DNA of 64,000 nt, taken from contig OY776129.1 of the NCBI GenBank assembly GCA_963675135.1, positions 76,663,348 to 76,727,347 on the forward strand. Reading direction: 5' to 3'. Origin of the DNA: Galeopsis tetrahit. Lineage: Eukaryota; Streptophyta; Magnoliopsida; Lamiales; Lamiaceae. How positions within the stretch are numbered: the first letter of the stretch is position 1; the number at the start of each line of letters is the position of its first letter. Position numbers and translations under genes: made by a program. Under the pieces are notes generated by a model. That model did not search any database and had not been told where the DNA came from. It saw only the letters and a list, made by a program, of their open reading frames with translations. Below, piece after piece: positions 48,118 through 60,099 of this stretch.

Positions 48118-49359
48118 ATGGCTCGAAATAAGGTTAGTTTTAGTGTAATTTGTAGCTTTGTATTAGTATTACGTTTCTATGATTGTTGTTTCTTGCTCTT
48201 CTGTTTTGCGATTGTGATTGCCGAGTTGTATGTACCTGTTATGCAATTTGCACTAGCAATATGCCGGAAAGAAAACCTAATTTTGTTATGCCGTTGACAG
48301 GAGGGCCTGATTTTGGTGCTTGATGTTGGTCCATCGATGCATGCTCTGCTACGGGAAGTTGGAAAAGTTTGTTCTACGCTAATACAGAAGAAGGTGCATT
48401 AAACAGTTTCACTTGAAAACTAGTTGTCGTGATTACTTTTTCGTGAATTAAGAATTCCTCACTTTTAATTAACTGTCCTGCTCCCCTACCCATTTGTGTG
48501 TGTGTTTTTGTAATGTTGATTAATTAATTAATTCCGAATTTACGCAATAGTTGAATTCAGAGTTGCATTTCTTGGGATTGTCCTAAAATTTTCAATTACC
48601 TTCATTCCGTTTATGCAGCTGATTTACAACAAGTTTGATGAAGTGGCAGTTGCTGTATTTGGCACTGCAGGTACTTTCTACTGTTTGAATTGATCTCAAT
48701 TATTTTGAAATTGGTTTTTAGCAATTCTTGTTTTTTGTGTGACTAGTGATTGTGCCAATATTTTAATTGAATATATACAATCCTTCCACTTTTCTGTTAC
48801 ATGATGTTGGATTATACTACTGAGTACTGACCAATTTATCTTGATTAGTTTATTTTAAGAGAAGTGACGAATATCTTGTGGTTGAAAATTTCAGACACTA
48901 AAAATGCCTTGACTCTGGAAGTGGGTGGATATGAAAACGTGAAGGTTTTGCGGGATATAAAAGTTGTAGATGGAGATCTTGTTGAAGCTTTACACCAACT
49001 TCCTCAAGGAAGTGTTCATGGAGATTGTATCCAATTTGGGCACTCAAATTATTTGCAGGAAAGTATGCTCTTAAATGGGCTTTTTGATTCATTAATTAAG
49101 ATCATCTTCCTTTGATCTCTATTACTTGTATTTCTTGAATGAGTTATTCAGTTGGCAAGTAAAGTTGTTTTGTTCAGAAAAAATGAGTCTCTCGCATATA
49201 AGTTATATCTGTCTGGTAAATGCTCTCAAGGCTGCAGGTTCAAGAGTTTTCACTGTAATGAAAAAAAATATATATTTATTTCTCTCAGGGGCTTCACTGG
49301 GTAGTGTTTGTCGCTCAATGTAGTTGCTTGAGAAAATGACTTCATTGGTAACTAGAGTA

Positions 49360-49393
<34 letters not shown>

Positions 49394-52300
49394 GTTTTTC
49401 ATGTCATGAAACCTATTCCCTTAACATTGTCAAAGTTCTTGATGCAACTGTTGTTGCAATGGATATGCTGATTAAGAAGTACAAGGAAACTAACAAGGGA
49501 AAGAAACGTATATGCCTCATAACTAGTGCTGATACTCCAACCAAAGATCCATATGCGGGAACGAAGGAGGATGAAGTAAAAACAGTTGCTGCACAGATGA
49601 TTACACATGGCATGAAGATGAACTGCATCGTTGTTAGAACAAAACACATTTTGGATGTTGATAAGGGGATTCTGGAAGAGAACGATCACCTATTAAATAT
49701 ACTATGCCCCAAATCTTCTTCAAAGGTGTATGTCGAGAGTGCAATTTCCTTATTAGGTGCACTGAGAACTCGTAATATATCGCCAGTGACTGTATACAGG
49801 GGTGACTTTGTGCTGAACCCTAAGATGAAGATCAAGGTGATACTCCTACATTCATGAACTTAGAACCTCTTCAAGAAAGAGGTTATGTAGACTTGAAAGA
49901 CATTTATTATTCTTATGTTTCTATGGTTAACCAGTAGTATCTCTTTATCGTGTGAGTTAGAATGATAAATATTTCTGTTTAAAGTACCAGTGCATCTGCA
50001 GTTGCTCTTTATTCTAGGCACTTTTGACTTTTTGCTTGATATGTGCAGTTACATGGGATTTATTGATGAATTTTTAATCACTTGTCAATTGACGTTGTCA
50101 ATGTAGACATTTTGATGTACCCTTTTTGTTTGTGTTTGCTAAAAGGTATGGGTCTACAAGAAAACATCTGAAGAGAGATTCCCCACTTTGAAAAAGTATT
50201 CTGATAAAGCACCTCCGACAGATAAATTTGCGACACATGAAATTAAGGTTGATTATGAATACAAAAGTGTTGAAGATCCTAATAGAGTTGTACCACCAGA
50301 ACAAAGGATCAAAGGCTATCGCTATGGTCCTCAAGTAGTACCTATATCATCTGCTGAGTTGGATGCTGTGAAGTTCAAACCAGAGAAGGGTGTGAGGCTT
50401 CTAGGCTTTACAGATGCTTCAAATATAATGAGGTAAAATTAAGGGGCTTACCCATATATTTTTGTATTTGTTAATTCTGAATAATTAATTGAAGAGTTTG
50501 TTGTTTCAATCACCATTTTCTCAGACATTATTATATGAAAGATACAAACCTCTTCATTGCTGAGCCAGGAAATGCAAGGGCTATTCTTGCGATTTCAGCA
50601 TTAGCAAGAGCAATGAAAGAAATGAACAAAGTAGCTATAATCCGCTGTGTGTGGAGACAAGGACAGACAAATGTTGTTATAGGGGTTTTGACTCCTTATG
50701 TATCCGAGAAAAATACTGTTGTAAGTAACTGCTGAAAGCAACTATTTCTTTTCAACAAGTGATTTGAATTTGCTTTTGATACTTTATAAACTTTGTAGCC
50801 AGATTCATTTTATTTCAATGTACTTCCTTTTGCGGAGGATGTGAGAGAATTCCAGTTTCCATCTTTTAGCAACCTCCCTTCATCAATGCAACCAAATGAA
50901 CAGCAGCAAGAGGCTGCAGATAAGTTGGTTCAGATGCTTGATCTTGCTCCAACCGGCAAAGAGGAAGTTTTGCAACCAAATCTCACACCCAATCCTGGTC
51001 TCGAGGTACTACCTTTACTAATTATATGCATACTATTGAATTAAAATTCATCAAACAATGACACTATGTCTGGGCTTGGCTAGCAGTTTAAAGTCACTAA
51101 ACCCAGTGAATACTATTCCGGATACTTTTCTAGGTTTTATGGAATGCTGTGTTGCCATATTTTTTTGCGGCAAGTTACCTTGGATTATTGTGTGATATAG
51201 ATCTTGAATATGGAATTATTGTGTGATATAGATCTTGAATATGGAATTATTGTTAGGAAGATTCAAATACTAATGTTTTTTAGTGCATGCTCAGACGAGC
51301 CTTAACTTGAAACAAGGCCAATTCTGGCTTCAGTTGTGTATGGGCCACATAATTGAAAGTTCAAAATAGGAACTATGGATGGAAAATATTCTCTGTATTG
51401 CAGGAGAAAACATAACTCATATAGCTAGAATTATATTTGAATGCGGATACGAGTCCAAGAGATATGAAAACGAACGTTATTAATGTGTTACATAGGTTTC
51501 TTTGGCTGATGTATTTTTCATAAAGTTTGGCTATTAAAGTCGTTCCATGAAAATTTCAGCGTTTTTACCGCACCCTTGAGTTGAGGTCTAAGGACAGAGA
51601 TGCTGGTGTTCCTCCAGTTGATGAGATACTCAGAAAGATAACAGAGCCTGATGCTGAACTTCTTTCTGAAAACAGAGCTGTGATAGAGGAATTTCGTAGG
51701 GTCTTTGAACTGAAAGAAAATCCAAAGGTCATAAATTTTTAAATCTCATTGTCAAACGTCTTTCTTTTTCCACAAAATCCCTTTTAACATAAACAAGGTC
51801 TATCCTGCAGCTGAAAAAATCATCTCGAAGAGTAATAAGAGAAAAACCAACTGGATCAAGTGAGGAAGGAGATGGCATTGGTCCTGTTGGCCAAGCCATG
51901 GCCATAGATGCTGCCGAATCTTCCTCCAAAATCAAAGTCGAGAAAATCGGGGATTCAGATCCCGTCCAAGACTTCGAAGCCATGATATCTCGTAGAGATA
52001 ATCCACAATGGGTTAGCAAAGCTATTCAGAGTATGAAAGATAAGATTTTCAATCTAGTAGAGAACTCTTTCAATGGAGATGAGCATAAGAAAGCTCTCAA
52101 GTGTATAGGGGCTCTCCGCAAGGGTTGCATAATGGAGCAGGTTTGCTCTCTCTCTAGAGTTTCTTTAGTTAATTTTGGAATGAATCACACCAACGGTCTC
52201 TGAAAATTTTCATCACAGGAACCGAAACAATTCAATGATTTTCTGCGTCATCTTCACAAGTGGTGCGAGGAGAAATGCCTCAAGAGTTTTTCTGATAATT

Positions 52301-52506
52301 TGGCCTCATCACATGAAGCGATGCTTATAAGCAAGAGCGAAGCACCTGAGAGGTGTGACCTTCTTATCCCTTATCTTCGTTTTGTCTCACATATTCACCA
52401 AACGAATTCTTGTTGTATGAATGCTATTATGTGTCCATGCAGTGACATCACAGAACATGAAGCCAGACTCTTTTTAGTGGAACCCAAAGCTGAGCAAGGA
52501 TCTTGA
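48118..52506 (+). CDS. KU80: Ku80 subunit of the Ku DNA end-binding complex
   Basis: Twelve exons: 48118-48132, 48301-48393, 48619-48670, 48895-49026, 49436-49836, 50146-50432, 50525-50720, 50799-51005, 51560-51727, 51811-52140, 52219-52352 and 52443-52506. They join in phase to 692 residues (Arabidopsis about 680). Ku80 with Ku70 forms the ring that threads on broken DNA ends for non-homologous end joining and protects telomeres, in the nucleus. Visible are the N-terminal von Willebrand-like domain opening MARNKEGLILVLDVGPSM; KKRICLITSADTPTKDP; and the beta-barrel core with SDKAPPTDKFATHEIKVDY, GFTDASNIMRHYYMKD, VIIRCVWRQGQ-type and PDSFYFNVLPFAEDVREFQF motifs. The C-terminal helical domain carries DPVQDFEAMISRRD and LRKGCIMEQEPKQFNDFL. 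As in other plants, no DNA-PKcs-binding tail is seen. Intron 4 contains a long T run (49362-49390). No damage is apparent. Confidence 0.96.
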
Positions 52507-52872
52507 GATCACTTAGCAAAAGTAGGAACAACTCTCGATTTAATGAGGCAATTTTTCCTTCATTGTCTGGGCTCTCTTGCAGCTGTTTTTTGTTTTGTAT
52601 CCGATCTGTGATGTTTGAACAACACTCTGACTTATGGGCCCAATATTATGTAAATTTTATACCTTGCTCGTTCATTACCATTACTTTCAATGTTTTTATT
52701 AGTTGGATTGATCTTTTGTGTTTAGTTTGCATGATGCACGTTAATTCATTTTGCATTTCGGGTCGCCCAATATAGGGCAGAACATTTTGCTTATGGAATG
52801 AGTAAGACAGTGGCCTTGTGGAAGCACATATCATTAATAGAGTCTGAATTATGTTTTTTCGCTTATTTTTTT

Positions 52873-53113
52873 GGGTTGGTCTGCTATGGACTCGAGTGCA
52901 TGTTGTGCACCCTAGTCCATGTTGCACTTTTCAGTTTACTGACTTACATTTTTTGGTAAATGGTGTTGCACTTTTCAATTATTAAACTGTATAATAATAT
53001 TTTTAGTTATAGTGACTTACATTTTTTAGTAATATTGTGTTGTACTTTTCAGTTTAATAATCTACACTTTTCTTTAGACTAGGGTGTGGACTCGAGTCCA
53101 TACTAGACAAAAC
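52873..53113 (+). mobile_element. Palindromic-end MITE family, copy 4
   Basis: Starts GGGTTGGTCTGCTATGGACT and ends with TGGACTCGAGTCCATACTAG plus 8 bp. The flanks CTTATTTTTTT and CTATTTTTTTT are similar. It is inserted 0.37 kb after the Ku80 stop. The palindrome here is TGGACTCGAGTCCA, a changed version of the one in copy 3. Confidence 0.78.
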
Positions 53114-53129
53114 CTATTTTTTTTAATGA

Positions 53130-55470
53130 AAAATGCTGGCAATATTTTTTCCCTTATTTTTTAGTGGAACCTTTTTGCATATTTTATTAATCTTTATATC
53201 ATATAGGTATATCACAATATTTCTTAACTCAAACCACATTTGTTTCTTTCTTTTTTCATTTCATTGTTTTATATATATATATATATATATTTGTATTTGT
53301 TCGCTTTTTGCTACAATATTTTTCGTAAATTTTACGAATTTCATTTTTTTAAATGAAGATCATTTTACTATTACAGTTTTATAGTTAGATCAGCCAGTTT
53401 GACTAAAGAGATTGCAAGCCAGCTTGACTAAAGAGATTGCCTGACCAAAGAGATCAAATTAAAACTACAACTAAAGAGAGATAAGAGATCAATCACCGAT
53501 CACCGCTTGATTTTAACTAAGAGATAAACCGTCACCGCTACTACCACTGCCGCTTGACTAATTAGAGATAATTAGATAAACGCCATCCAGCAATCTCCAA
53601 ATAATTTATGTTGTTAAAAGATTATTATTTTAATTGTTAAATTAATATTAAAATTTTACATACCCACTTTTAATTAATCTCCGCTCAAATTTTAGGTTTA
53701 TCCCACTATTAAAGATTTCTTCCTTCGAGAACGGGTTACATACCCACTATTAAAATTTTAACTAAGTAAATACACAATGCATCCTTATACACAACTTAGA
53801 CTTATTTTTAATTTTAAGTTTATCCCCTCAATTTTTTAAATGAAGATTATTTTACTATTATAATCAAAGAGATCTGCAATCACCGTTTGTATTTTTTATC
53901 ACACCGCCGACCTGAAGAGATAAGATCACGCTCTGCTTGACTGACTAAAGAGATAAGATCACCGCTCCTCTTGACTGACTAAGAGATTCGACTAAGAGAT
54001 TCTGACTAAGAGACGACCTGCTAATAGATGATCACCTAAGAGATCACCGCTCTCTGCTTCACTGACTAAGAGATAAGATCACGCTCAGCTTGACTGACTA
54101 AAGAGATAAGATCACCGCTCCTCTTGACTGACTAAGAGATTCGACAGAGATAAGATCACCGCTCCGCTTGACTGGATAAGAGATTCGACTAAGAGATTCT
54201 GACTAAGAGATAACCGGCTACAGCTTGACTAAGAGATAATCGACTAAGGGTCCGTTGTTGAATTAGGTAGGAAACTCTACTTCACTGACTAAGAGATAAG
54301 ATCACGCTCAGCTTGACTGACTAAAGAGATAAGATCACCGCTCCTCTTGACTGACTAAGAGATTCGACAGAGATAAGATCACCGCTCCGCTTGACTGGAT
54401 AAGAGATTCGACTAAGAGATTCTGACTAAGAGATAACCGGCTACAACTTGACTAAGAGATAATCGACTAAGGGTCCGTTGTTGAATTAGGTAGGAAAGAT
54501 TAGTTGGGTCCGTTTGGTTTGTTGAATTAGGTAGGAAAGATTAGTTTATACCATATAATCAGCTGTGTGGTTTGCTTGTTTAAAGCCCGGTAAACATTTT
54601 TGGCCCGGGTCTCTTTTTCTAATTGTCCCGGTGTGGCGTGATTATTATTCTAGTGGGAGGGGCTAAGATTATTAGTCTTTCATCTATTCCATTTAAACTA
54701 ACCACGTGTTTTGTCCTCCAACATTTAACAAATTTTACGGCCCTCCATTATTATTGGAATACTGAATACAGTGCCACATATACAGCCAAGCCCCAATTCA
54801 TTCTCTCATCTTTCTTCTTCCTTATACTTGCTCCAATTCATTCATCTATTACCTAAACTCATATTGATATACTTAAACTCGACTCAAACTTAGTTGAGTC
54901 TAAATTTTTTAAAGTCAGACCCGACTCGGTTCGATTACCTAAATAATTTTACAAAATTAAATAAAATATATCATAAATAATTAATAATAAAATAATTAAT
55001 ATAAATAAATAAATAACGTAAATCACAATAGAAGAATCAGTTTTGTGAAAAGAAAATATAAAAACTACTAATGTTTATGGGCATTTTTGACATTTTACAA
55101 TACAATTCAATTTTATCCCACAATTCAAACAACTTAAGTATAAATTATCATTTAAAATTAAAAATTTAATCCATCAATCCAAACATAAATTTTAAATTTA
55201 CTTTTTAAATCGTGAACAGTGCAATAAATCATATCCTAATATACTGTCAAACGAACCAAACGATCCCTAAGTTATAACTGACTATCACCACCGCCCGCTT
55301 GACTAATAGATCAACGTCAGCCATCTCCAAATAATTTATATTGTCACCATCTCCAAATAATTTATGTTGTTAAAAGATTATTATTTTAATTGTTAAATTA
55401 ATATTAAAATATATTATACATTTCTTTAACTTGTCTTTACTAACTTACGTGTGCCTTACACTAGTTTCTT
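53130..55470 (-). repeat. Dispersed repeat copy 8 (inverted, expanded minisatellite)
   Basis: Complement of the family: a tail module at 53180-53340, then a greatly expanded array of GACTAAGAGATAAGATCACCGCT-type units (53400-54500), an AT-rich block, and the boundary-like GTGTGCCTTACACTAGTTTC (55449-55468). Between 54500 and 55260 lies other AT-rich DNA (possibly an insertion). No gene. Confidence 0.65.
54058..54495. repeat. Tandem duplication of about 222 bp inside the array
   Basis: Two nearly identical copies start at about 54058 and 54281. Both run from CACTGACTAAGAGATAAGAT to GGGTCCGTTGTTGAATTAGG. Confidence 0.85.
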
Positions 55471-55639
55471 TATATATAAAAAAAGAGAAAATCTTAAATG
55501 CACAGTGTGCACCAAAGTAGAATCGGTGCACACGCTTTTTATAATTGGAAAATATAAACAAGGAAGCCTAAAAGTGGATACCCTTCCACCTCTTCACTCC
55601 CGCCCGCCCTCTCTCTTTACGTACCCTTATCGGAATCCG

Positions 55640-55985
55640 CCGGAAAAGACACTGAAGCTCTCCTCTCCATCTGGCTTCCCTGGGTGCGAAAGTCGTCATC
55701 AATTACGCTTCTAACTCAACCGAAGCCGATTCAGCTGTCGCTCAAATTAACACCGACTCCAGCCTCCGCTCCGTCGCCTTCAAAGCCGACATATCCGATC
55801 TGGCTCTTCGACGCGGCGGAGACGACCTTCAAATCGGAGGTTTGCATCCTTGTTAACTCCGCCGGTGTACTCAATTCGAAATACCCTCATTTGCTAATAC
55901 CACCGTCGAAGATTTCGATCGAACTTTCAGTATCAAGACCAGAGGTGCATTCTTATGCGGTAGAGAGGCCGCCAATAGAAAGTTT
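55640..55985 (+). pseudogene. Short-chain dehydrogenase/reductase fragment (frameshifted)
   Basis: Three successive frames give consecutive pieces of a classical plant SDR. The first is HLASLGAKVVINYASN...VAFKADISDL, the beta-alpha-beta part after the TGxxxGIG loop. The second is LFDAAETTF...ILVNSAGVL, the NNAG-equivalent motif. The third is FANTTVEDFDRTFSI.TRGAFLCGREAANR. At least two frameshifts separate them (near 55800 and 55885). The N-terminal cofactor loop TGxxxGIG is absent, and the catalytic Ser-Tyr-Lys half is missing after 55985. The closest family by motif is the NADPH-dependent aldehyde reductase type. It is not expected to make an enzyme. Confidence 0.8.
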
Positions 55986-56572
55986 AATTTCCGGTATGGA
56001 TCGTTGATACTTTGTTTTTCAAAATTGTTTGTTATGCCAAGGCATCAACCCAGTCTCTTTTTGTTGTAAAAATCTGAAAATGGATCAGTTCTTACTGAAT
56101 GAATTAGGAAGAACATTTTGAATACAAATTTTGCAACATTGAACAAATGAGATGCACCGTGCTATATTTAATTGGCATAGTTGCAGATTTTGTAAATGTA
56201 GGAGGATTGAACTTTGGATTTTAGGTGTTGAAAGGTGTCAATTCTGGTAAATAACAAAGAGTCTTCCCGTCTTTTATTGACACAGTTGCTGACTTTTTGA
56301 ATATAAAGGTGAAAATGTGCCAATTCTGGTTTTTTGTTAATTCCCTGAACAAAATGTTAATTCCTAGTCCCAAGTATGATTGTCACATAGTAGGGATAAA
56401 GACTTTTTATGTTGTGCTACTACACTCGTACTTTCACCATTGTTCTGATTAATTTGTTAGATGAGTGTCATTATTAGAAAGCAAACAACACGGTTGTTCC
56501 TAATTTCTAGTAGAAAGTAGCTCGACTTTTGAGTTTTCTTGTAAATTTTCAGATTAAATACTCAGTATTCAT

Positions 56573-57640
56573 ATGAGGTGGGGTAATTTAGTTAATGAAA
56601 AATGTAGTTCTCTTCTATTCAAAATGGGTAATTTTATTAGTGAAAAGTGTGGTTCTTTTTTATTAAAAAATGGAAATTTTGTTACTAAAAATGTAGTTAT
56701 TTTTTTATTGAAAAGTGATAATTTTGTTATTGAAAAGTGTAGTTCTTTCTTATTGAAAAGTGGTAATTTTGTTACTGAAAAATGTAGTTCTTTTTGAATG
56801 AAAAATTGTAATTTTGTTACTAAAATGTGTGGTTCCTTCTTATTGAAAAGTGATAATTTTGTTCCTTGGAAAAAGTGTAGTTTTTTTCTTATTGAAAAGT
56901 GGTAATTTTTTTTACTAAAAGTGTAGTTCTTTCTTATTGAAAAGTGTATTAGTAAAAAGTGTAATCATTGTTATTAAAAAGTTGTAGTCTTTAATACTGA
57001 AAAGTAGTAATTTTTGTTGTTGAAAAGTGGTAATTATTATTATTCAAAAGTGGTAATTTTGTTACTAAAAAGTGTAGTTATTTTTTACTGAAAAGTGGTA
57101 ACTATTATTATTGAAAAGTGGTAATTTTGTTACTCAAAAGTGTAGTTCTTTCTTGGTTACTGATAAAAATATAGTTCTTTCTTATTGAAAAGTGTATTAG
57201 TAAAAAGTGTAATCATTGTTATTAAAAAGTTGTAGTCTTTAATACTGAAAAGTGGTAAATTTTGTTGTTGAAAAAATGGTAATTATTATTATTCAAAAGT
57301 GGTAATTTTGTTACTAAAAAGTGTAGTTATTTTTTACTGAAAAGTGATAACTATTATTATTGAAAAGTAGTAATTTTGTTACTGAAAAGTGGTAACTATT
57401 ATTATTGAAAAGTAGTAATTTTGTTACTCAAGAGTGTAGTTCTTTCTTGGTTACTGAAAAATGTTAATTTTGTTATTGAAAAGTGGTAACTATTATTATT
57501 GAAAAGTAGTAATTTTGTTAGTGAGGAGTAGCTATTATTATTAAAAAGTGGTAATTTTGTTACTGAAAATAGAAAATGATAATTAAAAGTGTTAACTAAG
57601 TATAATTAATTAAAAAATGGTAATTATTTTAATTAAAAAA
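56573..57640 (+). repeat. Degenerate minisatellite, 45-bp (22+23) units
   Basis: About 1 kb built from two alternating half units, GTAATTTTGTTACTGAAAAA and TAGTTCTTTCTTATTGAAAA with 2-3 more bases each. Since 45 is a multiple of three, a repeated 15-residue peptide (KSGNFVTEKCSSFLL) is open for 75 codons at the start, but it degrades downstream and has no gene support. Positions 56000-56572 before it hold no recognised feature. Confidence 0.8.
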
Positions 57641-57704
57641 TTGAGATCACAAGGTTTCGAATTTGCTGTTTACTTTGGCATTTTCTATTGACAAGGGTTA
57701 ATAT

Positions 57705-59400
57705 GTGCCAGGAAATCAACTCATTTTTTTATCAGTCCAAAAATTAATTTTATTTTATTTTTCATTTTACACAGTTATCTACCATTTTTTTTTTTTCCTT
57801 TTAAGATTTGTTTGCAAACGGTTCAAAAAAGAAATGCAAATCCTATCAACAATTTTAAAAATTATTTCATCAAATGTTATGAGAAATAACTCATCAAAAT
57901 AAATTATACTTTCTGCTCTCTAGAGTTTTCCAAGGACCCATTATTATTCTAGAATTCTCCACTTAATATCACAATATCTCTCTTCTCAAATTATTATATT
58001 TCAAAATTTCTTAATTCTCATTAATTTGATTTTATCTTTTAATTTCAACCCTCATTTTAATTTTAATCTTAACTCCTTATTTTTACTTCTATATAAGAGT
58101 CATTTGCATTATTTTCATTTCATTATTTCTTCTTTTCTCATTTCAATTGTTATATATATATATATATATATTTTTTTTTTTGTATTTGTTCGCTTTCGTT
58201 TTGCTATAATATGTTTCGTAAATTTTACGTACATACACATTTTTGTGGAAATATGTCTCTGGAAATATGTCACATGTAGGGCGAGCCGAGCCGAGTATTT
58301 AAAGTTCGAGTTCGGCTCGTTTCGATAACATTGACGAGCTAAGAAACAAGCTCGGCTCGACTCGTTACGAGCTAAGAAACGACGAGCGTCTATCGAGCCT
58401 AATGAAATTAAAAGAAAATAATTAGATATTGAGTCTAACAAGTCGAGCTCGTTAGTAAATCGAGTAACGAGTCAAGTCGAACTCGAGCCTTATCGAGTCG
58501 AGCTCACGAGCGACTCGATTCGTGTCACTGTTTGACTAAGTCAATTTTGTGAAAGGGTTCGTGCCACTGCTTGATTGAGTAAGTCAATTTTGTGAAACGG
58601 TTCGTGTAACAGCTCTAATCACATGTTACTTGAATAATCACATGTTACTTGAATAAGTACAATGTATCCCTGTACAAATTTACTTTTACTTTTAAGTTTA
58701 TCCCCTCATTTTTCTTAAATGAAGATTATTTTAGACTAAGTCAATACACAATGCATCCTTATACTGACTTATTTTACACTACGCTTAAGAGATCACATAA
58801 TGATTTATTTTACACTACGCTTAAGAGATCTGCAATCACCGTTTGTATGTTTGTATCACACCGTCGACCGGAGACTACGTTTAAGAAATCAGCAATCTTA
58901 TCACAAATCACCACCGTCAATACTGACAAAGAGATAAGATCAAGCTTCGCTTGACTGACTATATAACCGACTAAGAGATTCTGACTAAGAGATAGCCGTC
59001 ACTGCTACTACCACTCGCTCTTAGTCGTCACTGCTACTACCACTCGCTTGAGACTAGGAGATCACTACCACATCACTACCACAAGATCAACCATCATAAA
59101 TCAACGCCAGCAATCTCCAAATAATTTATATTAAAATATATTATAAATTGTTAAATAAATAAATTATTAAAATAAATAAATTGTTAAAGATTATTATTTT
59201 AATTGTTAAATGAATATTAAAATATATTATAAATTTATTTAACTAGCCGCGTGCCTTACACTAGTTTCTTTATATATAAAACAAATAATAATCAAAATGA
59301 CGGTAGACAATACATAAAACCTTGACTAAGTCAATATATCTCATTCTACTTTTGTACATACCCACTTTTAATTAATCTCCGCTAAAATTTTAGGGAAGCT
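57705..59400 (-). repeat. Dispersed repeat copy 9, inverted, upstream of DMR6-like copy 3
   Basis: Complement of 12460-13950 and 4440-5980: tail module, TATA-like stretch ATATAAGAGTCATTTGC, (TA)n at 58153-58171 and a GAGCTCG/CGAGCC palindromic block (58260-58530). Minisatellite remnants, the boundary CCGCGTGCCTTACACTAG (59250-59267) and AAAATTTTAGGGAAGC follow. It shows that the copy 3 segment is an inverted duplicate of the copy 1 segment. Confidence 0.75.
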
Positions 59401-59459
59401 AGGAATAAGGCTTGGGGAAACTTATTTGAAATTATGGATGGAAATAGTTAGAAATTAAT

Positions 59460-59590
59460 ATACAAGAATTAATTCTCCATCTCTCTATAAGTTCGACTTT
59501 TAGATGAGACGGAATTCTTTCATGATATCAGAGCAAATCGGGCAAACGACCTGGGTTCGATTAAATGAGACGGAATTCTTTCAAAAATGC
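59460..59590. mobile_element. Small insertion with 11-bp target duplication (SINE-like or copia remnant)
   Basis: The paralogous flanks near 4390 and 11935 lack this 131-bp piece. The 11-mer TAGAAATTAAT lies on both sides (59449-59459 and 59591-59601). Inside are ATGATATCAGAGC and GGGTTCGATTA, which resemble pol III A/B boxes but also the Met-tRNA primer site of copia elements, and a repeated GATGAGACGGAATTCTTTCA-like 20-mer. Confidence 0.55.
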
Positions 59591-60099
59591 TAGAAATTAA
59601 TGTTAAATGCCTAAGTATTTGTAATCATAATTATATTAATTGGAATTGAAATTCTCACATGTTTTTTAAAAAGTAATATTAGATGCTACTAGATTTATGA
59701 GTGTCATTCTTGCATAAAAGGTCATGCTAATCTTCTTTGTATAGTTACATACTAAGTCGTTTGGTAAAGGTGTATGATGGATGGACGGTATGTGTCACAA
59801 TGCGAGTTTTGTATTATGCATATCAGGTGTTTGTGTAAAAGATGTCATATGGGGTTGCTGCTTATCCAAAAGCCAAGCCTAGTCATGGCGCTATGTGTCA
59901 ATTCATGAATACTTATCATCTCATCACTTGTCTTGTAGTATAATCATTTGTATTACGAGGTTGTGGGATTTGCTATATATGTAACCTCATTCTTGAGTTT
60001 ACAATTGGAAGTAGAAAAGCTAATTAGTCATATATATACGTTTGTGAAGGAATCCAGACGACGTTTTTGAGAGCTTCAGTAGTGTCTTTCCTTCCATAT

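Noticed and set aside
56573..56797. Repeat-peptide gene (KSGNFVTEKCSSFLL)
   Set aside because: It is the first part of a degenerate minisatellite whose frame decays; nothing suggests translation.
59530..59570. tRNA gene (GGTTCGATTA and TATCAGAGC phrases)
   Set aside because: No cloverleaf arms of proper length and no acceptor stem; it is within a 131-bp insertion of SINE-like or copia origin.
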